DNA of 64,000 nucleotides from Apteryx mantelli (taxonomy: Eukaryota > Chordata > Aves > Apterygiformes > Apterygidae): the NCBI RefSeq assembly GCF_036417845.1, contig NC_089979.1:29632958-29696957 (forward strand), written 5' to 3'. Made by a program: the position numbers and the translations under genes. A model generated the notes under the pieces. That model saw only the letters and a list, made by a program, of their open reading frames with translations. It was not told the DNA's origin and searched no databases. Positions 53,479 through 64,000 of the stretch are shown here, piece by piece. Position 1 is the stretch's first letter. Every line of letters begins with the position of its first letter.

Positions 53479-56400
53479 TCACTTAGGTACTTTCAGGTTA
53501 TTGAAGTTTTCATTTAAGGTGCAACACTGATTATTCTGTGTCAGTTATCATTTATTATCATGCATTTGCTGCTTCAGCTCTCACGTTCTCATCTCAAATT
53601 TGTGCTTTGGGATCATCTGGGATAAATAGATTTTATTTTGCATTCCCAGAAACCCTTTTGGAGCTGTCTCATTTTGAAAGAGAAACAAGTATATTTTTAA
53701 CATACATGTGTTCAGCATTACCTTTTTTAATCATAGATTCTTTAGGCTAACAAAAAGTAGTAAAGAGAATACAAACAGCCCAGAGAAAAAACAGAACCCT
53801 TCTGAAATCACCAATTGGGAGTTATCCAGAGTGAATCGAACTTTGCATAATGTTGAGGCAGGATTTTGGAAAAACAGCATGAAAATGGTTTTCCATATTT
53901 TCTCAGACACATTTTATCACAATGCAATATTTGTATTCCTTTTTTAATTTACTGTATTCAAACGTTAGATCTGGAACCTTAATATTTTTTTTAGTATCTT
54001 CCAAATGTACAAGGTACTTCCATAGTATAAATGAAAGATGTCCCACTTCTATAGCTTTTCCTTCCATTTCAATATGCTTTCTCTATTTTAGATCTCCTTG
54101 ATCTACTGCCCAGACCTGCTTGGAAGCTTGTCTCTTTCTTTACTGGTTATTATTTCTACAAGCTCTTAGTGAACTTGTATAATTTGAAACTAATGTAGAG
54201 TACAGCCAGCCTACGGTCACCTGCTTTTGCAAACAGTGTTGAAGAAGAAACGTTTAATGGGGATCACTAGCAGAAATTCCTAACAGCTTCCAGAATAAGA
54301 GAATGTCTAATTTGCTTGGCAGAATGACTTCAAATAAATAGTGACTGAAAATTTTAAAAGGTATGCTGCTCCATGCTTGATGTGTTAAGAGCAAACATAG
54401 CAAATGCCTGACAACTGTGAAGGAAAGGAACTGTGAGCACGAGTTTGAGAACCGTGCTTTTCAACTTCAGAGGCATCATTTAAATTTGTAATGACAGCAT
54501 CCTCAGATAAAGAGAAAACAGCATTCTGTGAAGAGTTGCCAGCTGTTTAGGGCCCAGTAATCAGGCTTATATTTGGCCTGCCTTCTGGAGTTATTTCTAT
54601 CACAGATGGTGATGCTGGCAAGCAAAATAAAGAGCTTTTACATCATAGGATGCATTTTTGTAGTAATTTCTCAAAGAGTCCAACGTCATTTTTGTTTGCA
54701 AAATGTCTGTGGACATATATCTGTATGGATTAGGCACTAGTGCATTTGTCAAGCATGAATAACAATTTAGATTTCCATGTGGCTTACACTTCATTATTTC
54801 CAGAGCTGTCAGCCTGTTACTCGTTTGTTTTCATTAAATATTCAGATATGTTTCATAAAAAAATGAATGAGAAATTCATTTGAAACTCCAAGGATCAACA
54901 GGGAGGAACAAAGGCTCTTCAGCTCTTCATGTTTCCCTCTGTTTATTCCGGAATAATGGGAATGGAGCTAATTCCCCATTCCCTGGACAGAGGAAATTCA
55001 GTTGTACCTTAAGGAGGCCACACAGACAGCTTGAGCCAAGCATGTTCTGATTTATAATTGGACTATGGAGTAAGGTAGGAACCAAAATTTTAGTCTTTTC
55101 TTATTCTCTAGGCAAATCCCTACTGATATTTGTGGAAATGTGGCTTGAATACAGACAGCAGAATTCAGCCCTGTTACCTAATTTTTTACTTTTTGAGGCC
55201 TGAACACCATTTCTGTTCAGATTTCTACACTTTTGAAGTATAACCCTTCTGGTCTTTTTGTTCAGCAAGAAGAATTTTCATGGATCAGTTTTCACAGTTG
55301 TTTCCATGTTCAGAAAATATGATTTATACTGCCAAAAGATCTCCCTTTCCTCTAATGAAAGCAGGTTTTACTTTCCCTTCCTAAATATTTCCCTGTTCCT
55401 ATAGATTTCCTGGAGACCTAAACTCATTTGGGATGATTTTCCAGGGCTTCTTTGCTGTCCATCAGCATATTAAACCTAACCTATTTAAGACATCTTCAGG
55501 TGCCTGTTTCATCAGCCAAGGCAGAGTTGAAAATTTGATACCAAGTCCCTTAAAGGCAAGGTCCCTTCTTTGCAACACAGTTTATTATAGATAACAACAT
55601 AACAAAATATGACAGAGAGATTACATCTTGGGCTAGGGCTTGTTCTTTGGTCTTGAAAGTAAGTTCATTTTGAATGGCTAGACTTTCTTCCCCAACAAAA
55701 TAACATGGACTTGTTCACAGTCTGTATTAGGAAAAGTCCTGGATCCCTGTGGTATCCCCCAGTTGTGTTCAGTAATTGCCCAGAAAAGTGCTAGCTGGAT
55801 TAGGCTAAAATGGTGTCGTGAAAAGGTCAAACAACTAAATATATAGGCAACTGCATGTCATTTCTTAAGCTCATGTCCTGGTCTTGGTAAGTAGTAAGCA
55901 TCAGAGGCAGTCTCAGGTCATAATCCCCAGCACAGGCTCTCAATAGGACAAACAACATAGCCTTTCCCCAAAACTGCTTGCATCTTCCTTTACTCCATGC
56001 GCTTCACATGCACTTATGGTCAACTGAAATCCCTTAGGCATTTCGAGGTTGCTCTGCTATCTTATCAGAAATACAGTCTAGCAGTCTAAAACAAAATAAG
56101 AAATTTTCTCACTGTTTTGCCATGAATGAACCCAGATGAGTCCTGAAAAGAAATCCTTCCTTATAAGTTTTAATATAAGTTACGTTTTCACCTTTCTTTC
56201 TGACCACTCAACAATACTTGCTGTCCCTATTCAGTCTAGAAAAAATGTGAGCGATAATGATATTACTTTTGTTAGCAAATTTAGCCACTATAATTGACCC
56301 TCAGAATAATACTCCTGGCACCTTCTCTGTTTTTGGTCATAATCTTTAAAGATACGTGTAACTCTGTGCTTTGCCTTTTTTCCTCACCTCAAAAGTATTT

Positions 56401-58262
56401 GTTCTACCTTTTCCTCATATTTTTAAACATCTTTGTCTTCTTCTAATGTTATTTGTAAAGCTTCACATAACAATCCACTTTTATACTGTTGTTTTTTACG
56501 ATTCATATAAAAATTTCAGGCCTCTCTTTGGAGAACTTCCCTTTACTTGCTTATTTTTACTCTTAGCCTAAGGGATCCTCAGAATGGGTTCCCTACCTGA
56601 ATCACGAGAAACTGCATGTCATGGACAGGACCACACATGACGATGACAACCGACTACATACAGCAGGCTGTGCACCTTCATTACTGCCGAAGCTCTCCAG
56701 AGGATCTCAGAGTCTGAGAAGAGCACCTTCAGGGTTCATAGTGCGAGCCATGCTATACACATTCACCTATGAACATCTGCATCTAGACTTCCTTTACTGT
56801 CAATGGAGAAAACAGAAATTTATGGAATATGTCTCATTCTGAAGGACCCAAAAACATCTAAAATAAGCCAGATGAATCATATCCTTGAAGTTTCTGTTTC
56901 TCACCACTGATTATAAAGTCGAAGGTGATTAGATCAGTTGCAATTCTGCTTAAATATGTTTTTCAAGCAGCTGCCTGTGATGCACCTCTAACTGAACTAC
57001 TTTACCTAGATACTTCACTTGAATTGTGCTGAGGCTCAGATCTATAGTTCACATCCAGTACTTCTACTCAACATATTACACACACTGGTCTGAATATTTT
57101 TATTTCCACTCCCTCAGGAAGAAATCTAACGTAGCCCAATACTGCTTCTTTTCAGAACATCAGAGATTACATTATATAGCCTTTTGGACAACCCTGAGTC
57201 TTGCATTACACAACTCCAATTACAGAGCTGACCTTTCTGTGCTGTGTGATGTCTTTCACACTATGCAGGAGCTCAGTTCATACAGATAACTTCTCAGTGT
57301 AGCCTCTGCTCTTCTATATCACGCAGTAATGTCCTCTGACAAATCCAAGAGGACAAGAGCAATGTCCCACCTGGAGAGAGTCTTGTCAGCAGAAAGAGCA
57401 AATCACTCTCACCTCCATTTCTCTGGGGAGTCTAGGAGGTCAGCATTTCTGGGAGTCAAATTACTAGGCTTTAAAAATCTGAATATCAACCCTGTTTTGC
57501 ATTGTACAACTTGAATGCTTGGTTTTATAGTATATTTGTTTCTATCCTAAAACTTTTACCAGCTAGATGTGCTGTAATAAATAATTTTGGATATTTTTCT
57601 GTGTCATTTTTTTCCCCAAGGTTGTATTGTCTGTTCAGAGGAAGCAATGATTTAAAAAGGAAAAAAAAAAATTTAAATCACTTAGGTCAACCATATCACC
57701 TGTTTCTCCAAGCTTTTTTAAAAGTTGGCAGGTTTTAAGGTTTCTGTATTTTTTCTTTCTTTGCTTTGAAAATATCTAGGAGAAAAGGATAACAGGAAGA
57801 AGGTTTTAACTTCATATGCCTTTTTCAAGCTATAATAAATGGCATAATGATGATGATGAATCAAGTACTGGTCATTTTGTTATGCATTTTGTTTCTTCAC
57901 AATAAGATGCAGCATTCTGTCCGTCAGACAGAAATCTTCCAAGTCTTAATGAGAAATTCATTTTTTTTCCTACTCAAGCAATTTTGAGTTCAGATGCTCT
58001 TTTATGTGCCAACAGTTATGAATTTTAAACAAACAGATCTACCAGGCAGTGAAATCAATAGATCATTCCTTATTCTCAGATACGTTAGTTTCCTTCTAAC
58101 CTTCCATCATGGAGAAATTAGTTTTCTATTTTATTTTAACCCTCTTTATTCACTTTACATAAAAATTAGTATCATGTTATTATCTTTTCTCGTATTTAAC
58201 AAGCAAACAATGAACAATATTTACTACTCAGTATAGTCAAAAGAATTTGAGTAGATTCTTAC

Positions 58263-58429
58263 CTGTAATTCTGCTTTTCATTTCCTATGTGAAATCTGTC
58301 ATACTGTGAATATGCCTGGTTTCCTTCCCAGTCCATTAATTCAATTCTTAGAGAATATTGTCTCTGACTTGTTATTGCAAAGATAAATTCATTCCCCAGC
58401 CAATGTTCACCTGATGGGCTACCAAAACC
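58263..58429 (-). CDS. ANGPT1: ANGPT1 exon 7: central fibrinogen-like domain
   Basis: This 167-bp internal exon encodes 55 complete residues plus two bases of a split arginine codon. The translation starts GFGSPSGEHWLGNEF, continues IFAITSQRQYSLRIELMDWE and ends SQYDRFHIGNEKQNY. This is the typical fibrinogen-related fold core (WLGN, LRIEL-DWEG, Y-F-IG). The acceptor is TTTTTTCTAG (58,430-58,439) and the exon begins in phase 0. The donor is AATTACAG|GTAAGA. Relative to the human protein as I recall it, there are a few substitutions (GNPSGEY to GSPSGEH, QYM to QYS, GNR to GNQ), all outside the WLGN and DWEG cores. Exon 6, which should end ...GWKEYKM, is not found in the remaining 5.5 kb and must lie beyond the window. 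Confidence 0.98.
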
Positions 58430-58535
58430 CTAGAAAAAAGTTGGCAAAATAACTAGATGTAATTATTGTAATTGATAGAATATTTATACAATAATAAAAC
58501 CATCATTAAATTTTACCTATATATTCTTATCGGTA

Positions 58536-58640
58536 GTCACTTAGCTTTCTGTGCCTCACCCAGCTTGGGTATCTCTAAAATAAGTCTATCAATACCTACC
58601 ATGTAGGACTGTTGTGCAGTTCTACTGATATTTGCAAGGG
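58536..58640 (+). mobile_element. MIR/CORE-SINE-like fragment
   Basis: The order of short matches follows the classical mammalian/amniote MIR consensus: GTCACTTAGC, CTGTGCCTCA, TATCTCTAAAATAAG, CAATACCTACC, then TAGGACTGTTGTG. These correspond to the MIR 'cacttaacctctctgagcctcagtttcctcatctgtaaaatgggaataatacctacc...gttgttgtgagg' landmarks. MIR and L2 relics occur at low density in bird genomes. The fragment lies about 107 bp upstream of exon 7 in the direction of transcription, in antisense orientation. An L2 or related 3' end cannot be excluded. Confidence 0.6.
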
Positions 58641-61600
58641 TAGTTGAGGTTATCAGTTGAAAATCACTTTCTAGTTACAAGTTATTAATAGTATGATGCT
58701 GTATTTGTACATCCTTTAATGGCAATACTGGAAATAGTCATCTACCATAATATGTTTCATATGAAGCTAAACCTATTTAGTGCTAAGACTGAACATAATT
58801 CTGTCATAAACTATAAAAGGTTATAAAAGGATTAAATTAGTCTAGATTATACACTGAATTCCAGTTAATTACAGACTATAGTTCATGCTTTACTATCTAA
58901 CAGTGAATAGATCATTTCCTCTCCTGCTGAGTATCTGCCACAACTGAAAGAGGTTTTTGGTTTAAAATCCTCTTCTAATAAGACCTCCTGGACAGAATAC
59001 TGTCTGTGAGTGATCCTCAGTTGTAATACTCATTTACCTCATTCATGATGCACTAAGGCTCATAGTTTGGCTATGACAAAGCTCTTTTTTTTCTCATCCT
59101 GATGAGATAGGGATAAGGTATCTATATGTGTCATATTGCTTTGAAACCTTTAACTTAAGGAGTAAGAAATACTGCCACAGACTATCCAAAGCAGAGGAGA
59201 CAGTGTTGTAACTTTATTTTCTAAGAATGAAAAGTAAACAATAGTTTAAATTTTAAGGTAACTAACTTTCTCACATTTCATATATTCAGATGATCTTATT
59301 TTCAGTTAACCAAACTACATAATTTTCAAATATGGAAAAATAATAATAAAAGCATAATTAGTTTTCCAAATGCATTCCTGGACCTATATTTTTGTGCAAC
59401 TTCCAGTTTTTAATATTGTTTATGTTCTAGTGAATATTTTACTATATTAAATTTATTTTTTAATGTAATAAATTTAATTTACCATATATTTAAACTACTT
59501 TTCATTTTAAACTATTAGTTCATATCTGAGAACTCTTCATTTCATTATTTTTCAATTAAATAGTAAAACTTATTTAAATCTGTAATCTTTACTTCAGCTT
59601 GTGAAGAAACATTTCAATATGATTATTTCATGCTTATCCATATTTCTTGAGTTTGGAAAAATGGAAAATGAAAATCTGTGGGTTTGCTTATAGTGATGTG
59701 CCAGGAGTGTTTGTAAAAGATCCTTATGAAAAGTTCCTGATCTAACTGAATAAAGGATTGCAAGATTTTCTTGCCTTTGATAAAAATTCACCTCCAATTA
59801 CTATGTTATGACTGCCAGATATTAGAAAGGAGCAAAAGAAAGGAACAAGAAAGCAGTTCTCCTTTTGGAAGAGACTAGATTGCATCCAACATCAAATATT
59901 TTTAGGAAGTTACTATCCCTTCACACTACCCACTACAGTATTTAACAGATCACATTTCCTCTTTGTTTCAAATGATGAATTAAACCATGTGATCTGCTAT
60001 TGACTGATTCAGCATAATTTTCAGGAATAAATGAGAACATTTCCAGAAAGCATATCTTTGTTAAAGCAGGGAATATGAAGAGACTTTCTTGGTACTAGAA
60101 GTTGTTAATAGGGAATGTGTCTGTGAGAGCTTTTGCTACAGCATTGGCAAGAGATCAATGTCCCCTGCACAACGTTTCAGTCACTCCTCCTAATGTAAGA
60201 TAAAAACACCGAAACAGCCCTTTCAGCCCTTTCTCTCTTTCATTCCCTATTGCACTACCCTGCCATGGTCCTGACCAGGCCGGGCAAGCAGGGATGAAAT
60301 CCGGGCTTCCCAGAGGTGCCCATGCAGTGTCACTCAGCTGCAGTGTGGCTAGGACTTTACTCAGGCAATGCATAGGTATCCCACCTACAAACTGCTAACG
60401 AAAATTTAATTTGAAGGTTTTAGAAACTTAAAAGTTTACAAGTGGATCTTAAAAATATTTAAAGGAGGCATTGCCTGCTGTTCCCAAAGAGGATTATCTG
60501 TTAGCAGTAGAAAGCACTCTGATGAGCAGCCATGTGCTTATAACATCAGCAGATCTGAGCAGGCCTTAGGTGTTCACTGATCCCAGAGGATGCGAGGACG
60601 TGCCATGCTCAGCCTTGCTCAGTGTACTGGTTTATGTTTCAAGCAGGCGTGGCTACCTTTCAGCTCAGAGAGCATCAAGTGATACCCATGGAGAAAGTGT
60701 TTAGTCTGCAAGGAGTGCAATTCAGTAGTTTGTGGTAAGTCTCACAGAAGACTGAAATTGAAATATAGAAGGATACTGTTATTTGGCTTTTCTCTTCCTG
60801 CACATTATTTCATTACGGCCTATACTGGTGGTATCTAATATTGGTGATATCTTGCCTTGCCTATGTCAACCTGCCAGTGCGACCTCCTCCTCCCCAAGCC
60901 TTCCCATGGCGGTGCTTTCATCTCTCTCACCTTCAGCTTTGATTGCATTCTCATGCATGTTTGACTTCATACATATCTGACTTCTTAAAACACAAAGACT
61001 TGCTCCTCACCTGCACAGTCATGTTCCTGCCTACAGCTGACATATTCCCCTGTGGTTTTCACAGTTTTCTATCTGTCCCTTTGTTGCTTTTTTCCTCTTT
61101 CTTTTGGCTCTTTCTGGCTTTCACATGCAGATGGGCAGAGCAGTCGCTCCTGCTCTAGCCATTTGGGAAGAGCCGCACCAGAAAAGCCAGCGGTTTGCCT
61201 TTGACATCCTCTGTCACCAGTGGTCGCGGCCACGTGTCTCAGAGGAAGGCGAAGCATACCCTGCAGTGACCACCCAACAGGCAATGTTTATCCCTATAAC
61301 CAGAAGCCAGAGGTTGATTTATCATTGGAGAATAGGTGTTTATGTGCCAGCCAAAATATGCTTCCTTGCTATCTGTATGGTTTCTTGCTCACAGAAGATC
61401 TACTATTATTCTCACCAGGTCTCTCTCTTTAAAAGATTTTCAGGAAATTCCTTCTCCCATTTTTCCAGTGCTGGCAAGCAAAGGGGACTCCCCTTTGCAC
61501 TGTGGCTCTGTTGAATTATACTTGTCTTATCTTATTTAGATTACAGCCTATTCAGGATGGAGTACATGTGGCTTTTTTAACATTATGTGTTCCCATATGT

Positions 61601-62447
61601 GTTCTATATAAACTCCAGACACCATATATAATTGTTCTGAAACGATAATCATTTTCCTTCTTCACATTCACACTTCCTTCTCCCTTTTCACATGCGCTAT
61701 TATGCTAGGATGAAAATCTGTCACTAAGTGGTTTGCTCTCCTGACCAGAGGAAATGAAGTTGCAACAGAAGGGAAGAGAAGGAATATAAAAAGGAATTTA
61801 AAAAAAGTTATGAGGAAAACTACCACATTAATTTTGAAAAACTGAATCGTTTTAGAAAGAGGTACAACTTTACTGAAACTCAGATTAGAAATGACGAGAT
61901 AAAGGATGATTCACATTTCATTTGTGCTGCTGAATCTCACCTGAGTCATATTTTTGTTTTATTGAAGAATGAAATTCCTGAAACCAATTTTCATTTTCAG
62001 TGTAACACCTTTTTCATTAGTATATATTATATAATCTTTTGAGGTTGTATAACTTGGCCTGATTAAAAAAAGAATTGTTTTTGAGTTTGTGTGTTTTTCT
62101 GTGGCAACTTATTTTTAATCAAAGTCCTTGCTGTTATGAAACAAAACCAAGGAAGTAAACAGAATATAAAAAGTAACTTTTGAAGCAAGGAATGTTCATA
62201 AGGGGAGCTGGTGTATTTTCTTAAACAGCTAATATGGCTAGAAAAACAAACAAGGTTTCAGGCGCTCTGAACTTTCTTAGATCTAAACCACACAGGAGCA
62301 GTACATTTCTGTTAAGTACAGGGTTGGGAACAATTGCTCAAAATATAATTTCATTAAGCCGAACTCAATTGTTTCCAAACTTACTTATTCAGTTTACAGC
62401 CTCTGTTTCAGACCTAAAGAAATACTTATATGCTTGTTTTTTTCCAG

Positions 62448-62542
62448 ATACTTTGGTTGGCTTAATAACTACACAGCTTTCCATGGGTATATTTTACACA
62501 GAATGTCCCCACTACAAGAGCACTACTACTTTGACAACATAT
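62448..62542 (+). other. Plus-strand segment with exon-like borders (speculative)
   Basis: A 95-bp segment is preceded by a strong pyrimidine tract and acceptor (TGTTTTTTTCCAG) and followed by a consensus donor (ATATGTAAGT). It is open in one frame across its whole length (YFGWLNNYTAFHGYI...). It is antisense to ANGPT1. No protein family is recognised, and such acceptor/donor pairs also occur by chance in long introns. It could be an exon of an antisense non-coding RNA or a cryptic pair. Confidence 0.15.
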
Positions 62543-63819
62543 GTAAGTTTTCATATGCAGAGGAGAATGATATATTTTTATCAGAAAGGACTGAAAAATG
62601 TGAATTAACTTTGTACTAGGCTCTTTTAATTGGCCTTCCAGATCTTGAGCCTTCAAAGTACATTTCAGAATTTTATCTTCAAACACAAAATCATTATTTT
62701 TTTCAGCTAGAAAAGTTAAGGTAACAAGCTTGTTCAATTTTAGGCCCACTAGTCTGCAATTTTCATGCAATACCTTTTAAACACTTTTGGCAAAGGGGTA
62801 GACTTCTCCCAAACATTGAGGTCACAAAAGTTTCAGAAGAATTGGTCCCTGGGAAGAGCTGCCTCTGAGAGAGAGGCTGAAGCAGAAGCTCAGCAGTGGC
62901 CAATCAGCACACACTGGTATCAGCCAGCCAAGCACAGATGCTCAGCACATATTGCCTCTGATGGCCATTAGACATCTGGGACAGATTCGAGGGATGTAAA
63001 AGGGAAACTGAAATTATTGCCACAGAGAATCTTAGAAAATAATAGGGATTTAGGGAGATTATTAGCAATGAGAATGGGACTTTTGTGCAGGGGTACAGGA
63101 CAAAAATCCACAGCAAAGCAGACCTCATTAATTGTACTGTTCATGAAGCAATTCAGTAATTGTTTAAAGAAATGGAAGCATTTCTCTTAACAGCATAGTT
63201 ATGTCTATACCACTCTTTAAGGGGTCAGTCCCAAGCAGTCAGATGCCTGCAGCCTCTCCTAAGACCGTGTTTGCCCTCTTCTATGGACAAGGTGTTCGGG
63301 CTTGGGAATGGCAAAGAGCATACTGGTAAATCCCAGGAGTTAAAAATTAGGAGTCACCTATTCCAAATGCACAGTTGTCCTCAAATATGCTTGTTTTCCG
63401 TCACATATTGTCTCTCTCAACATACTCATCATTTTTGGGCATTTATATTCCTGTAACAAATACTTCTAGAATTTTTTTGTGTTAAAATGCTTTATACTTA
63501 AACTGAATGAAGTATATGAGGTGATCCAAGTCATCTTCAACTATCCATCTACTTACAAAAGGAAAATCTGTGTTTCATGAATAGTAGATGCATTTACAGC
63601 TAGCTACTTTTAAGTCCCTCTGAAGTCCGGTGGGTTGTAAGCAGCAATCCAAATTCAGGTTTTAAATGACTAAAGCGACACTATTTTATCATTAGCTTTC
63701 TATATTTCATTCACTATGTTTGTTCCAAGGAGAGGGATTAATTCCTTAAACTTCTGCATTTTATTCCAAAAAAATCATTTTGCTTTTCCCTTGAAATTTG
63801 CATAATGTTTTAGGATGAC

Positions 63820-63998
63820 TGGAACACCGGAACAGGTTGCCCAGAGAGGTTGTGGAGTCTCCTTCTCTGGAGATATTCAAAACACGCCTGGATGCAATCC
63901 TGTGCAATGTGCTCTAGGTGACCCTGCTTGAGCAGGGGGGTTGGACTAGATGATCTCCAGAGGTCCCTTCCAACCTCAGCAATTCTGTGATTCTGTGT
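63820..63998 (+). mobile_element. Young CR1 LINE 3' end at the window edge
   Basis: Only the last about 180 bp of CR1 are present. They start near the [12 protein letters not shown] coding segment and run through the ORF2 stop (CTCTAG) and the 3' UTR (CTGCTTGAGCAGGGGGGTTG, GATGATCTCCAGAGGTCCC) to the terminal AATTCTGTGATTCTGTG. It is a severely 5'-truncated insertion in ANGPT1 intron 6, antisense to the gene. Over 166 bp it differs from the copy at 53,311-53,476 at four positions, so both belong to one recently active subfamily. The terminal octamer repeat may continue beyond the window. Confidence 0.95.
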
Positions 63999-64000
63999 GA

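Larger units (their letters stand above)
30202..58262 (-). other. ANGPT1: ANGPT1 intron 7
   Basis: This 28-kb intron lies between the donor AG|GTAAGA at 58,257-58,264 and the acceptor TTTCAG at 30,202-30,207. Long introns in the 3' half are normal for this gene. No additional host exon is recognisable on either strand. It holds simple repeats, a 75-bp palindromic element (42,778-42,852), possible old repeat arms near 36.35 and 44.38 kb, and a young CR1 in the plus orientation, antisense to ANGPT1, at 52.3-53.5 kb. A GC-richer patch at 30.78-31.10 kb and CT-rich DNA at 49.34-49.43 kb are the other compositional features. Confidence 0.9.
58430..64000 (-). other. ANGPT1: ANGPT1 intron 6 (part)
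   Basis: The 3' part of intron 6 runs from the CTAG acceptor at 58,430-58,433 to the window edge. I looked for the exon 6 coding signature (VNGGGWTVIQ to WKEYKM) on the minus strand and did not see it. Contents are a MIR-like SINE close to the acceptor, very AT-rich DNA at 59.2-59.6 kb, GC-richer patches at 60.15-60.65 and 60.85-61.3 kb, and a young CR1 3' end at the edge. Confidence 0.85.

Noticed and set aside
62234-62608. 124-codon plus-strand open frame in intron 6
   Set aside because: No recognisable motif; it lies in AT-rich intronic DNA and overlaps another frame. Only the splice-like borders inside it were kept, as a speculative note.
58430-64000. Possible ANGPT1 exon 6
   Set aside because: The expected coding signature (GGGWTVIQ to WKEYKM) was searched for by eye on the minus strand and not seen, so exon 6 is taken to lie outside the window.
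1-64000. CRISPR arrays, operons, prophage, rRNA or other prokaryotic features
   Set aside because: The intron-exon structure, CR1 elements and composition are those of a bird genome. No regularly spaced repeats or dense coding are present.

Overview
This window is vertebrate, almost certainly avian, genomic DNA. It is AT-rich with long introns, and its dispersed repeats are CR1 LINEs whose 3' ends carry the bird-type octamer (ATTCTGTG). One host gene can be recognised: the 3' part of ANGPT1 (angiopoietin-1) on the minus strand. The three last coding exons encode most of the fibrinogen-like, Tie2-binding domain. The protein identity is unambiguous because it ends ...TTMMIRPLDF, carries the angiopoietin-1-type TAG loop (FYTAGQNHGKLNG) and has the DADNDNCMCKC calcium-site region. 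All three exons have canonical AG/GT borders and phases that join without a break.

Layout from low to high coordinate, which is 3' to 5' for ANGPT1. Bases 1 to about 17,134 are intergenic DNA downstream of ANGPT1, with no gene I can support; they hold one decayed CR1 copy (8.73-9.46 kb), pyrimidine-rich tracts and a GC-richer block of unknown nature. About 17,135-19,141 is the inferred ANGPT1 3' UTR. 19,142-19,302 is the last coding exon (exon 9 by the human scheme). 19,303-30,070 is intron 8, holding an ancient CR1 remnant. 30,071-30,201 is exon 8. 30,202-58,262 is the 28-kb intron 7, holding simple repeats, a 75-bp palindromic element and a young 5'-truncated CR1 whose reverse-transcriptase frame is still open. 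58,263-58,429 is exon 7. 58,430-64,000 is part of intron 6, with a MIR-like SINE close to exon 7 and a second young CR1 3' end at the window edge. Exon 6 and the rest of the gene lie beyond 64,000.

I found no operons, CRISPR arrays, rRNA or tRNA genes, and no sign of an undescribed multi-gene system. Most open frames in the window are 60-140 codons long, lack recognisable domains and are what chance gives in 64 kb of AT-rich DNA. The most informative observations are two CR1 copies about 98% identical over their last 166 bp, one of them keeping an uninterrupted partial RT frame, an inverted repeat inside the probable 3' UTR, a palindromic MITE-like element, and a few candidate regulatory or cryptic-exon segments that need comparative or RNA data.
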